This document shows positions 1 through 6,288 of a stretch of DNA of 10,033 nucleotides, in pieces. The translations under genes were made by a program, and so were the position numbers. The DNA lies in assembly GCA_916720015.1 (NCBI GenBank), contig CAKAPZ010000029.1, positions 1 to 10,033 of the forward strand, given 5' to 3'. The stretch's first letter is position 1. Every line of letters begins with the position of its first letter. This stretch comes from an uncultured Atopobium sp. Lineage in GTDB: Bacteria > Actinomycetota > Coriobacteriia > Coriobacteriales > Atopobiaceae. Below the pieces are notes generated by a model. That model ran no database searches. It saw only the letters and a list, made by a program, of their open reading frames with translations, and was not told the DNA's origin.

Positions 1-743
1 GAGCAACGCTGCTTCAGATGGCACCTTCTATTGAGCAGAAGAACACCCAGACAGACGTGAAGTTTGCTTCGCTCGCTTCTGAGCTTGATAAAGCGTCCAA
101 GCAGCGTTTTTTGGAGCTCATTCACTCCGATGGCTTTGCTGAGTGGTTCTCGGTTGTTACCCCTCTGACAGAGATTGGTCTTCTCCCCATTGGTTCAAGA
201 CCTGCAAAACGTGGCCTGGGCGCCAAGTCTCTTGATGACTTACGTGCTATCCCCTGGATTTTCTCCTGGTCACAGGCTCGTATCAACCTGGCTGCTTGGT
301 ATGGGCTGGGCAGTGCCTGCGAGGCAGTAGGGGATATCGAACGCCTCCGCGAGGCATATAAAGAGTGGCCGCTGTTCACTACGTTTATCGACAACATTGA
401 GATGTCAATCTCCAAAATTGACGCTCGTATCGCAAGGCTTTATCTGGCTCTGGGTGATCGCCCTGAGCTTTCAGAGATGGTTCTCTCCGAGATGTCGTTG
501 ACGCGCAAGTGGGTCCTTGCTATCACCGGTAACAAGTGGCCGTTGGAGAACCGTCGTGTGCTTGGTCCTGTTATCCGTCTGCGTCTGCCATTTGTTAATA
601 TTCTCTCGGTTACGCAGGTGCATGCCCTGTCTGAGCTTCGTATAAGGGATGACATGCTTACTCCAGAGGAGCGCGCAAATATTACCTATTTGATTTTGTG
701 CACCGTGTCTGGTGTTGCCGCAGGTCTGCAGAATACGGGCTGA
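1..743 (+). CDS. ppc: Phosphoenolpyruvate carboxylase, C-terminal part (5' end outside window)
   Basis: This is the last ~246 residues of phosphoenolpyruvate carboxylase, a cytoplasmic enzyme of roughly 900 residues that carboxylates PEP to oxaloacetate and replenishes C4 acids. The reading frame is open from base 3, and the ATG at 18 has no ribosome-binding site before it, so the gene starts upstream of the window. Family blocks visible in order are IGSRPAKR (bases ~174-197), the conserved LRAIPWIFSWSQ segment followed by WYGLGSA, the WPLFTTFIDNIEMSISKID helix region, IRLRLPFVN, and the C-terminal tail GVAAGLQNTG that closes the active site. The usual ending is RNTG; here Arg is replaced by Gln, while the Asn that binds the feedback inhibitor aspartate in the E. 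coli enzyme is kept. The gene is followed at ~90 bases by its own terminator, so it is not co-transcribed with feo. Identification is secure from the motifs. Confidence 0.95.
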   Translation, partial: ATLLQMAPSIEQKNTQTDVKFASLASELDKASKQRFLELIHSDGFAEWFSVVTPLTEIGLLPIGSRPAKRGLGAKSLDDLRAIPWIFSWSQARINLAAWYGLGSACEAVGDIERLREAYKEWPLFTTFIDNIEMSISKIDARIARLYLALGDRPELSEMVLSEMSLTRKWVLAITGNKWPLENRRVLGPVIRLRLPFVNILSVTQVHALSELRIRDDMLTPEERANITYLILCTVSGVAAGLQNTG

Positions 744-830
744 TGTCACACCGCTTGCCATAAGTTTGAGCAAACAAATGTTTATGTTTACGTAAAACTA
801 GTATTACCTGAAATAAAGTTGCAATATTTA

Positions 831-875
831 TAAGGCGAGAAACCACTGGTAGACAGTGTTTCTCGCCTTATTTTT
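831..875 (+). terminator. Intrinsic terminator after ppc
   Basis: A long hairpin (left arm AAGGCGAGAAA then CACTG, with one bulged C at 843 or 844; loop GTAGA at 849-853; right arm CAGTG then TTTCTCGCCTT, ending at 869) is followed by ATTTTTA. The stem is 16 bp. It lies ~90 bases after the ppc stop and before the feo promoter, so it separates the two units. Confidence 0.9.
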
Positions 876-892
876 ACTTTAATTATTAAATG

Positions 893-930
893 AAAGTTGA
901 ATTACCTTAACTTTTAGTTGATACTTATGA
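893..930 (+). promoter_or_regulatory. Probable feo promoter with an AGTT-N10-AACTT operator-like element
   Basis: A sigma70-like promoter can be read as -35 TTGAAT (897-902), a 17-base spacer and -10 GATACT (920-925). AAAGTT (893-898) and AACTTT (909-914) form an inverted repeat with a 10-base gap; it touches the -35 box and lies in the spacer, a typical repressor position. The half TTAACTT (907-913) recurs exactly at the two sRNA-like loci near 4415 and 9886, each time with AGTT at the same distance. Which protein binds is unknown; a metal-responsive regulator of the DtxR/MntR or Fur type is a guess from the genes controlled. No canonical IdeR/DtxR or Fur box was recognised. Confidence 0.45.
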
Positions 931-947
931 AGTAAAAGTTCGAAAGA

Positions 948-962
948 GCAAACTTAGTTTGC
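948..962 (+). repeat. Small inverted repeat in the feo leader
   Basis: GCAAAC (948-953), TTA, GTTTGC (957-962): perfect 6-bp arms with a 3-base gap, lying in the predicted 5' untranslated leader just before the GGGGGA ribosome-binding site. It could be an operator or a small leader hairpin. A shorter relative, GTTTG-AG-CAAAC, lies at 764-775 in the ppc 3' region. Confidence 0.4.
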
Positions 963-974
963 CTACGTTATTTT

Positions 975-980
975 GGGGGA
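975..980 (+). promoter_or_regulatory. G-rich ribosome-binding site of the first feoA gene
   Basis: GGGGGA lies 3 bases before the ATG at 984. It supports that start over the overlapping out-of-frame ATG at 980. The same GGGGGA serves the gene at 7246. It can pair with the UCCCCU segment of the C-rich loop in sRNA-B (five standard pairs plus a G-U pair). Confidence 0.6.
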
Positions 981-983
981 TGC

Positions 984-1250
984 ATGGATACAGAAAAGAC
1001 CTCACAGGGTCCTGCGAATTCTGGTCCAGTTCTTCCTCTTGCCATGCTTGGTGAGGGAGAGACTGCGTTGATCGTAACGGTTAAGGGTGCTTCTGATCTT
1101 CGCCAGCACCTCTCAACACTTGGTTTTGTTGAGGGCGCCGAGGTAAAGGTTATTTCACGAGTCAACGGCGACGTTATTGTTAGCGTTAAGGGTGCACGAC
1201 TTGGACTGAACCGTCAGATGTCGTCGCACATCATGGTTTCTCCGCTCTAA
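984..1250 (+). CDS. feoA: FeoA-family protein, first copy
   Basis: This 88-residue protein carries a FeoA (SH3-like beta-barrel) domain from about residue 18 to the end; the first ~17 residues are an unconserved polar lead. FeoA is a small cytoplasmic partner of the Fe(II) permease FeoB, thought to bind its cytosolic side and support transport. Family features seen are the GEGETALIVTVKG opening strand, the LRQHLSTLGFVEGAEVKVISR segment (the usual 'L..LGF..G..V.V' pattern), and a closing V.VKGARLGLNRQMSSHIMV strand pair. It is the first gene of the feo operon, 69 bases before a second, quite different FeoA. Two tandem FeoA copies occur in several Firmicutes and Actinobacteria. The family call is firm; any division of labour between the copies is unknown. 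Confidence 0.9.
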   Translation: MDTEKTSQGPANSGPVLPLAMLGEGETALIVTVKGASDLRQHLSTLGFVEGAEVKVISRVNGDVIVSVKGARLGLNRQMSSHIMVSPL

Positions 1251-1267
1251 ACACTTTGTTGTATTGC

Positions 1268-1292
1268 GCTGCTGGTAAAACCCGCGGCTTTT
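1268..1292 (+). terminator. Weak terminator-like hairpin between the two feoA genes
   Basis: GCTGCTGG (1268-1275), loop TAAAA, CCCGCGGC (1281-1288) pair with one wobble and one mismatch, and TTTT (1289-1292) follows at once. This resembles a weak intrinsic terminator that could lower expression of feoA2-feoB relative to feoA1, or a site of mRNA processing. The stem is imperfect and the T run short, so this is tentative. Confidence 0.3.
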
Positions 1293-1319
1293 AATACGTG
1301 TTTCGATGAAAGGAAGGTT

Positions 1320-1565
1320 ATGGCAACTCTGAAAGAAGTTAAGGTGGGGGAGAGTTGCACGGTTGCTGCGCTAAAGGGTGTAGGCGCCGTGAAACGTCGC
1401 ATCATGGACATGGGCCTTACTAAGGGTACTGAGGTTCACGTCAAAAAGGTAGCACCACTGGGAGACCCAATTGAGCTCACAGTTCGTGGCTACGAGCTTT
1501 CTATCCGCAAGGATGAAGCTGCAAGCATTGAAGTAGTAGACGTTCACAAGGTAGAGGAAGCCTAA
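1320..1565 (+). CDS. feoA: FeoA-family protein, second copy
   Basis: This 81-residue protein is nearly all FeoA domain, the usual length for the family. It shows VKVGESCTVAALKG, then the typical RRIMDMGLTKGTEVHVKKVAPLGDPIELTVRGYELSIRKDEA stretch, where 'R..MGL..G..V.....APLGDP....RGY.L..R..EA' is the textbook FeoA pattern. It matches the classic FeoB partner more closely than the first copy does. The ribosome-binding site AGGAAGG (1311-1317) lies directly before the ATG. Its stop codon overlaps the feoB start (TAATG at 1563-1567), so translation of the two is probably coupled and their amounts matched. The last ten residues (VHKVEEA) are an unconserved tail. Confidence 0.94.
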   Translation: MATLKEVKVGESCTVAALKGVGAVKRRIMDMGLTKGTEVHVKKVAPLGDPIELTVRGYELSIRKDEAASIEVVDVHKVEEA

Positions 1566-4225
1566 TGGCACAAAAGACTATTATTGGTCTTGCAGGTAAT
1601 CCAAACTGCGGTAAGACCACCCTATTCAATGAGCTTACGGGCTCAAACGGTTACGTCGGCAACTGGCCTGGCGTTACCGTCGAGAAGAAGCAGGCAAACT
1701 GGCGAGCTGATAAGGACGTCACCTTTGTCGACCTTCCTGGTATTTATTCTCTGTCTCCTTATTCACCTGAGGAGCAGGTATCACGTGACTATCTCATTAA
1801 CGAGCGCCCTGATACTATCATTGACCTTCTCGATGTTACTAACCTAGAGCGTAACCTCTATCTGACTACTCAGATTCTTGAGGCTGGTCGTCCAGTTGTC
1901 CTTGGTCTTAACATGGTTGACCTGCTCAAGGAGTCTGGTGACGTCATTGATGTCAAGGAGCTTTCTAAGCAGCTTGGCGTTGAGGTTGTTGAGGTCTCCG
2001 CACTTCGTAACAAGAACATTGATACTCTGGTAAAGACGGCAATTAAGGCTGGCCAGGAGGGAACTCCTGCTGAGGGTGTTAAGTGCTTTACCCCAGAGGT
2101 TGAAGAGGCTCTTGGCAAGATTGCTGCTGCAATCGAGGGCCTTGCTCCAGCATCCCTTTCTCGTTGGTATTCAATTAAGGTCTTTGAGCGCGATGCAGCT
2201 GCAATTGCCCCTCTTAATCTTTCTGCCGAAAAGACCGCAGAAATTGAGAAGATTATTTCTGCAGTTGAGAAATCTCGTGATGACGACGCTGAGTCCATCA
2301 TCACGTCTGACCGTTATGAGTGGATTGCTGGCGTAATGGCAGCTTGTGTCAAAAAGGCACCTAAGAAGCTGTCTACTTCCGAGAAGATTGACCGTGTTGT
2401 CACTAACCGTATTCTCGGTCTTCCTATTTTTGTTATTGTTATGTCCCTGGTGTACTTTATCTCTATTTCTACTGTTGGCATCAATGCTACTAACTGGGTC
2501 AATGATAATCTGTTTGACAAAGGTTTTCACGTATTAGGCATCGGAGATGCAGAGTATAGTCAGGCAAAAGATGATTTTGATTCGCATCACTATGGTGACC
2601 AGATCGACGCTTATCTCAACGCAGCTGACGAGGCTGGCATTGATACTACTGAGGTGCGTGCTGCAATTTCCGCAAAACAGTGGGATTCTGACGCTATCAC
2701 CAGCTTTGAGGCAGAGACTGCCAAGAAGAACGTTGTTGCTCTGAGCGCACCAGTTCATGATGAGAATGGCAACTTCATTGATACTGACGGCAATCCTCTT
2801 AAGCTTGACGCTGACGGCAACCCAATTCTTGCTGAGGGTCAGGAACTCCAGACTCTTGGTGGCGTAACTGCCGCTGGCTTTAAGACTGCTGTTGAAGGCG
2901 CTGCTACTGAACCAGAAGCTTCTGCGTATGGCATGTATGTCCCAGGCATTCCTGATCTTGCTCGCGGTGCTCTTGAGGGTGCTGGCGCAAGCCCCGTTGT
3001 CACTAGCCTTGTAGTTGACGGTATTATTAATGGCGTAGGCGCTGTTCTTGGCTTTATTCCACAGATGTTTGTTTTGTTTGTTATGTTGTGTTTCTTGGAA
3101 GACTGTGGATATATGAGCCGCGTTGCTTTTGTTATGGACCGCGTCTTCCGTCGTTTTGGTCTATCAGGTAAGTCTTTTATTCCACTTCTTATCTCCTCTG
3201 GTTGTGGTGTTCCTGGCGTTCTTTCTACTCGTACTATTGAAAATGAGAAAGATCGTCGCATGACGATTATGCTTACCACTATGATTCCATGTTCGGCAAA
3301 ACAGCCTATTATTGCGTTGATTATGGGTGTTCTTATTGGAGGAACTACCGCTTGGTGGGTTGCTCCAGCCTTTTATTTCATGGGTGTAGCTGCGATTGTT
3401 ATTTCTGCAATCATGCTTAAGAAAACTAAGGTTTTTGCGGGAGAGCCAGCACCATTTGTCATGGAGCTTCCTGATTATCACATGCCTTCTCTTAAGTCTT
3501 GGGCAATGCATATTTGGGAGCGTATTTCTGCGTATGTTATTAAAGCCGGTACCATTATTTTTGCTGCAGCAATTGGAATTTGGGTTTTATCCAATTTTGG
3601 TTGGGCCAACTGGGACGGCGCAAATGGAGTATTTGGCTATCTTCCAGCTATTCAGGGCGCTCCTGACAATGTTTTGGACTTCTCTTTGCTTGCTGCTATT
3701 GGAAATTCTATTGGGGGTATCTTTACTCCTCTCGGATTTGGAAATTGGCAGGCAACTGTAGCTTCTATTTCTGCTTTGATCGCAAAAGAGAATCTTGTTT
3801 CTACCTTTGGTGTTCTTTACGGTCTTGGTGATGCAAGCGAGAAGTCTGTTAACATGTGGACTGGTTTTGCCGGTATGTTCACCGATGCTGGTGGCATTCT
3901 TCACGTTGGTGCAATGTGCGCATTTGTTGCATTCAATATGCTTGACGCACCTTGCTTCGCTGCAGTAGGTTCTATTCGTCGACAAATGAACGACTCTAAG
4001 TGGTTCTGGTTTGCTATTGGCTATCAGTGCGTATTTGCATGGATTGTTGGCCTGATGATCAATCAGTTCTGGGAGTTCTTCGTTCTTGGTTCCTTCGGTG
4101 TCTGGACTGTTATTGCTTTTGCCTTCTTGGCAGCAATTCTCTTCCAGCTCTTCCGTCCTGCTCCAAAGTGGGATAAGAAGGACGACAAGATCCTTACCAG
4201 CCTTACCGAGGCTGCAAAGGCATAA
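1565..4225 (+). CDS. feoB: Ferrous iron permease FeoB with a long external insertion
   Basis: FeoB brings Fe(II) across the cytoplasmic membrane. The N-terminal G-protein domain shows G1 GNPNCGKT (residues 11-18), G3 DLPG (56-59), G4 NMVD (116-119) and G5 SAL (145-147), then the helical GDI region to ~270. The permease part starts with a membrane segment at ~283-304 and has the Gate regions: FLEDCGYMSRVAFVMDR with SGCGVPGVLSTRTIENEKDRR, then IPCSAKQPIIALIMG, and later LIAKENLVSTFGVLYG. At 886 residues it is longer than the common 650-770. The surplus lies between the first membrane segment and LVVDGIINGVGAV (483-495): ~175 residues on the outer face where ~55 are usual, including three acidic D-x-[D/N]-G-N motifs (399-403, 406-410, 415-419). 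Its ribosome-binding site AGAGGAAG lies inside the end of feoA2. No feoC follows; a strong terminator does. Confidence 0.97.
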   Translation: MAQKTIIGLAGNPNCGKTTLFNELTGSNGYVGNWPGVTVEKKQANWRADKDVTFVDLPGIYSLSPYSPEEQVSRDYLINERPDTIIDLLDVTNLERNLYLTTQILEAGRPVVLGLNMVDLLKESGDVIDVKELSKQLGVEVVEVSALRNKNIDTLVKTAIKAGQEGTPAEGVKCFTPEVEEALGKIAAAIEGLAPASLSRWYSIKVFERDAAAIAPLNLSAEKTAEIEKIISAVEKSRDDDAESIITSDRYEWIAGVMAACVKKAPKKLSTSEKIDRVVTNRILGLPIFVIVMSLVYFISISTVGINATNWVNDNLFDKGFHVLGIGDAEYSQAKDDFDSHHYGDQIDAYLNAADEAGIDTTEVRAAISAKQWDSDAITSFEAETAKKNVVALSAPVHDENGNFIDTDGNPLKLDADGNPILAEGQELQTLGGVTAAGFKTAVEGAATEPEASAYGMYVPGIPDLARGALEGAGASPVVTSLVVDGIINGVGAVLGFIPQMFVLFVMLCFLEDCGYMSRVAFVMDRVFRRFGLSGKSFIPLLISSGCGVPGVLSTRTIENEKDRRMTIMLTTMIPCSAKQPIIALIMGVLIGGTTAWWVAPAFYFMGVAAIVISAIMLKKTKVFAGEPAPFVMELPDYHMPSLKSWAMHIWERISAYVIKAGTIIFAAAIGIWVLSNFGWANWDGANGVFGYLPAIQGAPDNVLDFSLLAAIGNSIGGIFTPLGFGNWQATVASISALIAKENLVSTFGVLYGLGDASEKSVNMWTGFAGMFTDAGGILHVGAMCAFVAFNMLDAPCFAAVGSIRRQMNDSKWFWFAIGYQCVFAWIVGLMINQFWEFFVLGSFGVWTVIAFAFLAAILFQLFRPAPKWDKKDDKILTSLTEAAKA

Positions 4226-4253
4226 GCTACTACTAGTTTAGTAAGCTGACCTG

Positions 4254-4286
4254 ATCCCCCGCACCAATTCGGTGCGGGGGATTTTG
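4254..4286 (+). terminator. Intrinsic terminator of the feo operon
   Basis: ATCCCCCGCACC (4254-4265), loop AATTC, GGTGCGGGGGAT (4271-4282): a perfect 12-bp, very GC-rich stem followed by TTTGTTT. It lies 28 bases after the feoB stop. Read on the minus strand it lacks a T run, so it acts on the plus strand only. Confidence 0.95.
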
Positions 4287-4336
4287 TTTATGTTTATCTC
4301 GGACTTTCTTGATATAAGATAAAAATCCATAGACAT

Positions 4337-4368
4337 GTAAACTTAGTCTAACTTTTTGTAGAGTTTAC
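4337..4368. repeat. Inverted repeat upstream of sRNA-A
   Basis: GTAAACT (4337-4343) and AGTTTAC (4362-4368) are perfect 7-base arms 18 bases apart in AT-rich DNA between the feo terminator and the sRNA-A promoter. The interior also holds TAACTTT. It could be an upstream operator for sRNA-A; no promoter or gene of its own was found here. Confidence 0.35.
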
Positions 4369-4397
4369 GAAATTAGATAAAAAAACTGAAAAAATTC

Positions 4398-4426
4398 TTG
4401 TAAGTTTCCCTCGGTTAACTTACTAT
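4398..4426 (+). promoter_or_regulatory. sRNA-A promoter with AAGTT-N10-AACTT palindrome
   Basis: A -35 box TTGTAA (4398-4403), a 17-base spacer and a -10 box TACTAT (4421-4426) give a good sigma70 promoter. An inverted repeat GTAAGTT (4400-4406) / AACTTAC (4417-4423), 10 bases apart, spans from the -35 into the -10 box, the place of a classic repressor site. GGTTAACTT (4413-4421) is repeated exactly at 9884-9892 before sRNA-B, and TTAACTT in the feo promoter. No protein-coding gene follows on this strand, so the promoter serves the short RNA below. Confidence 0.6.
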
Positions 4427-4432
4427 GTTTTT

Positions 4433-4552
4433 AAGCAATTTAGTTGCTTGCTTTATTCAGGTTCCCGTAGCTCGAAGAAAGACCCTCTCCCTTTCTTGCG
4501 AGCGTAGAACACGAGCCGCTGACTCTGGGTGTCAGCGGCTCGCCCCTTTTTT
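4433..4552 (+). ncRNA. Candidate small RNA with C-rich hairpin loop (sRNA-A)
   Basis: A self-contained unit of about 120 bases: promoter just upstream, no open reading frame that fits, and a strong terminator at its end. Predicted fold, 5' to 3': a small hairpin AAGCAA-TTTAG-TTGCTT (4433-4449); a 12-bp stem with one bulged G (GCTCGAAGAAAG at 4470-4481 with its partner at 4491-4503) topped by the loop ACCCTCTCC; an 8-base linker; then the terminator stem. The loop word CCCTCTCC and the segment TTGCTTTAT before the hairpin recur in sRNA-B. C-rich loops suit pairing with purine-rich ribosome-binding sites, as in the Listeria LhrC or streptococcal csRNA families; that role here is inference. It points toward the 3' end of the CDF exporter gene on the other strand. 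No known RNA family was recognised. Confidence 0.55.
4512..4552 (+). terminator. Intrinsic terminator of sRNA-A
   Basis: CGAGCCGCTGAC (4512-4523), loop TCTGGGT, GTCAGCGGCTCG (4531-4542) form a perfect 12-bp stem, followed by CCCC and six T's (4547-4552). On the minus strand the hairpin is preceded by A's but not followed by a T run, so it does not obviously terminate the convergent exporter operon. Confidence 0.9.
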
Positions 4553-4571
4553 AGGATGTATTTACTTGCTT

Positions 4572-5744
4572 TTAGTGCAAGTCTCTGTCTTCTTCATGTT
4601 CAGAAAGATCGCTTGTATCGCGGTCCAAAAGAACCGAGACATTCATATTAGGGTAGGCTGCTTCTACTTCATGAATAATATCGTGGACAATTTGCTTACC
4701 GTCATAGCCAAACTCAATGACTGCATCAAAGGCCATAAATTGATTTTCAATGTCAGCAATAAAACCATGAACTTGAAGAACACCTTCATGAGCTAAAGCC
4801 ATTTCAGTTACTTCAGTGCGCATCTTTACAATGCGATTATCGGTGGTGTTTCTCGCATAAATACCAATAGCAGCAATGATTATTTTGCCTGATGTCTGCT
4901 TGTAAATCTCTGTACTCAGACGCCTAGTCATCGTATCAATTTCAATAGCTGAAGTGGTATCAAGAACCTCAGTGTGGAATGAGCCAACAAATTTATCTGG
5001 GCCATAGCTGTGGATAATAAGGTCGTAGACGCCTTCTGCGTCTGGATCCTCTTTCACAATGTTGTAAATAAGTGTTGAAAGAGCAGCGTCAGGACGCATG
5101 CCAATAATTTCTTTAATGGAGCCCTGTAATAACTCGATTGAGGCTTTAATGATAAACACAGAGATAATAACGCCCACATATGCTTCAAGACTGATTTTTG
5201 TAAAGATAAAGATAAGCGCAGCTAATAAAACAGAAGTGGAGAGTATAGCGTCAAAAAGTGCATCTGAACCAGATGCAATAAGGGTGTCGGAGTTTACGCG
5301 ATTACCTACAGAGCGGACGTAGTGACCCAAAATAATCTTTACGAGCACAGCTACTGCAATGATGACTAAAGACAGGGGACTATAGTCTGGAGTAACAGGA
5401 TCCATGATGCCTTGGATGGATTTGATGAGCGAAGAAATACCTGCATACATAATGATTGCAGCAATTACTGTTGTAGTGATGTATTCGATGCGTCCGTGTC
5501 CAAAGGGGTGCTCGCGATCAGCTTTTTTGTTAGATAGTTTTGTTCCCACAATGGTGATGATTGATGAAATTGCATCGGAAAGATTGTTCACTGCATCAAG
5601 AGTAACGGCAATTGAGTTAGATAAAATGCCCACAGCTGCTTTGAATGCCGCAAGGGCAACATTGGCAGTAATACCAATGGCGCTCGTGCGTACAATGGCA
5701 GTTTCACGTTCAGAAGAGGTAATGGTTACCTGTGATTGGGTCAT
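4572..5744 (-). CDS. Cation diffusion facilitator exporter, manganese-type (MntE-like)
   Basis: A 390-residue member of the CDF family, membrane proteins that export divalent metal ions in exchange for protons. The six-helix membrane part covers ~residues 18-210 and the cytoplasmic dimerisation region the rest. The metal site is readable: helix 2 has NxxxD (N53, D57 in LDAVNNLSD) and helix 5 has DxxxD (D161, D165 in SGSDALFD). Asn in place of the first His/Asp of helix 2 is the hallmark of Mn(II)-exporting CDFs such as MntE, whereas Zn transporters use H/DxxxD. The family loop motif ADREHPFGHGRIEY is at 75-88. The C-terminal part is unusually long (~180 residues; about 80 is common) and may hold a second ferredoxin-like fold. 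It starts 7 bases after the ohrR stop, so it is the last gene of the gpx-ohrR unit. Manganese (or Fe) is the inferred substrate. Confidence 0.9.
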   Translation of the reverse strand: MTQSQVTITSSERETAIVRTSAIGITANVALAAFKAAVGILSNSIAVTLDAVNNLSDAISSIITIVGTKLSNKKADREHPFGHGRIEYITTTVIAAIIMYAGISSLIKSIQGIMDPVTPDYSPLSLVIIAVAVLVKIILGHYVRSVGNRVNSDTLIASGSDALFDAILSTSVLLAALIFIFTKISLEAYVGVIISVFIIKASIELLQGSIKEIIGMRPDAALSTLIYNIVKEDPDAEGVYDLIIHSYGPDKFVGSFHTEVLDTTSAIEIDTMTRRLSTEIYKQTSGKIIIAAIGIYARNTTDNRIVKMRTEVTEMALAHEGVLQVHGFIADIENQFMAFDAVIEFGYDGKQIVHDIIHEVEAAYPNMNVSVLLDRDTSDLSEHEEDRDLH

Positions 5745-5751
5745 AGTAAAT

Positions 5752-6267
5752 CTAGCTTTCTGTAACGTTAGAAAGAACTTTTAAAAGCAATCGTTTAAGC
5801 TCAGCGCCTTCTTCGGGCGAGAGATTAACGCATGAACCGATTTGATGTGGGACTATTTGCATTTCTCGCCTAAGGTCTTTGCCTTTTTGGGTGAGGGAAA
5901 CAATCAGCTGACGTCCGTCTTTGTTTGTTTTTTGGCGCAGTACAAGGCTCTTCTCCTCAAGCTTTTTAAGAAGTGGAGTCAAGGTGCCTGAATCAAGAAA
6001 TAAAAGCTCACCTAAGGTTTTGACATCCAAGGATTCATGTTCCCAAAGCGCCATCATGGCAATGTATTGTGTATACGTTAAATTAAAGGGCTTAAGCAGC
6101 GGAGTATACCTTCGTACCACTTCTTTTGAGGCACTGTAGAGCGGGAAGCAGAGCTGGTTTTTGAGGAGAAGCTCGGGGATATCGGGGGAGTTGTCGAGTG
6201 CAGAAGAGCCGCTAGCAAAAGTGCTAGCGGCTGCAACGGACTGCATTTCTTTCTGAGAAGAACTCAT
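5752..6267 (-). CDS. ohrR: Organic hydroperoxide sensor/repressor OhrR (MarR family, two-cysteine type)
   Basis: A 171-residue MarR-family winged-helix regulator. The block LCFPLYSASKEVVRRYTPLLKPFNLTYTQY with the reactive Cys40 is diagnostic of OhrR; Tyr54 and Tyr65 sit +14 and +25 from it, the spacing of the two Tyr that hold the sensor Cys in B. subtilis OhrR. The recognition region LFLDSGTLTPLLKKLEE (89-105) and wing with DGRQ (117-120) follow. A second Cys (C146, IGSCVNLS) marks the two-cysteine class, inactivated by an intersubunit disulfide. The expected role is to repress peroxide-defence genes until organic peroxide oxidises Cys40. It lies 21 bases after gpx and 7 before the exporter. 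The ~30-residue N-terminal lead is longer than usual; no start codon lies closer to the core than Met8, and a perfect hairpin sits within this lead. Confidence 0.93.
   Translation of the reverse strand: MSSSQKEMQSVAAASTFASGSSALDNSPDIPELLLKNQLCFPLYSASKEVVRRYTPLLKPFNLTYTQYIAMMALWEHESLDVKTLGELLFLDSGTLTPLLKKLEEKSLVLRQKTNKDGRQLIVSLTQKGKDLRREMQIVPHQIGSCVNLSPEEGAELKRLLLKVLSNVTES
6207..6232 (-). promoter_or_regulatory. Perfect hairpin inside the start of ohrR
   Basis: AGCCGCTAGC (6207-6216), 6-base gap, GCTAGCGGCT (6223-6232): perfect 10-bp GC-rich arms, 35-60 bases into the ohrR coding region, within the unconserved N-terminal lead. In mRNA it would lie between gpx and the body of ohrR, where it could slow ribosomes or protect the upstream gpx message and so set the ratio of enzyme to repressor. 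No T run follows on the minus strand, so it is not a standard terminator. Confidence 0.5.
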
Positions 6268-6288
6268 GAGTAGACCGGTCTTCTCGCC

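Noticed and set aside
1870..3511. Long minus-strand reading frames opposite feoB (up to 146 codons)
   Set aside because: They are antisense shadows of feoB with no ribosome-binding sites and low-complexity, family-less proteins.
4425..4796. 123-codon plus-strand reading frame starting near the sRNA-A -10 box
   Set aside because: It begins at the promoter with no ribosome-binding site, runs through the sRNA-A terminator and then lies antisense to the exporter gene; the protein has no family features.
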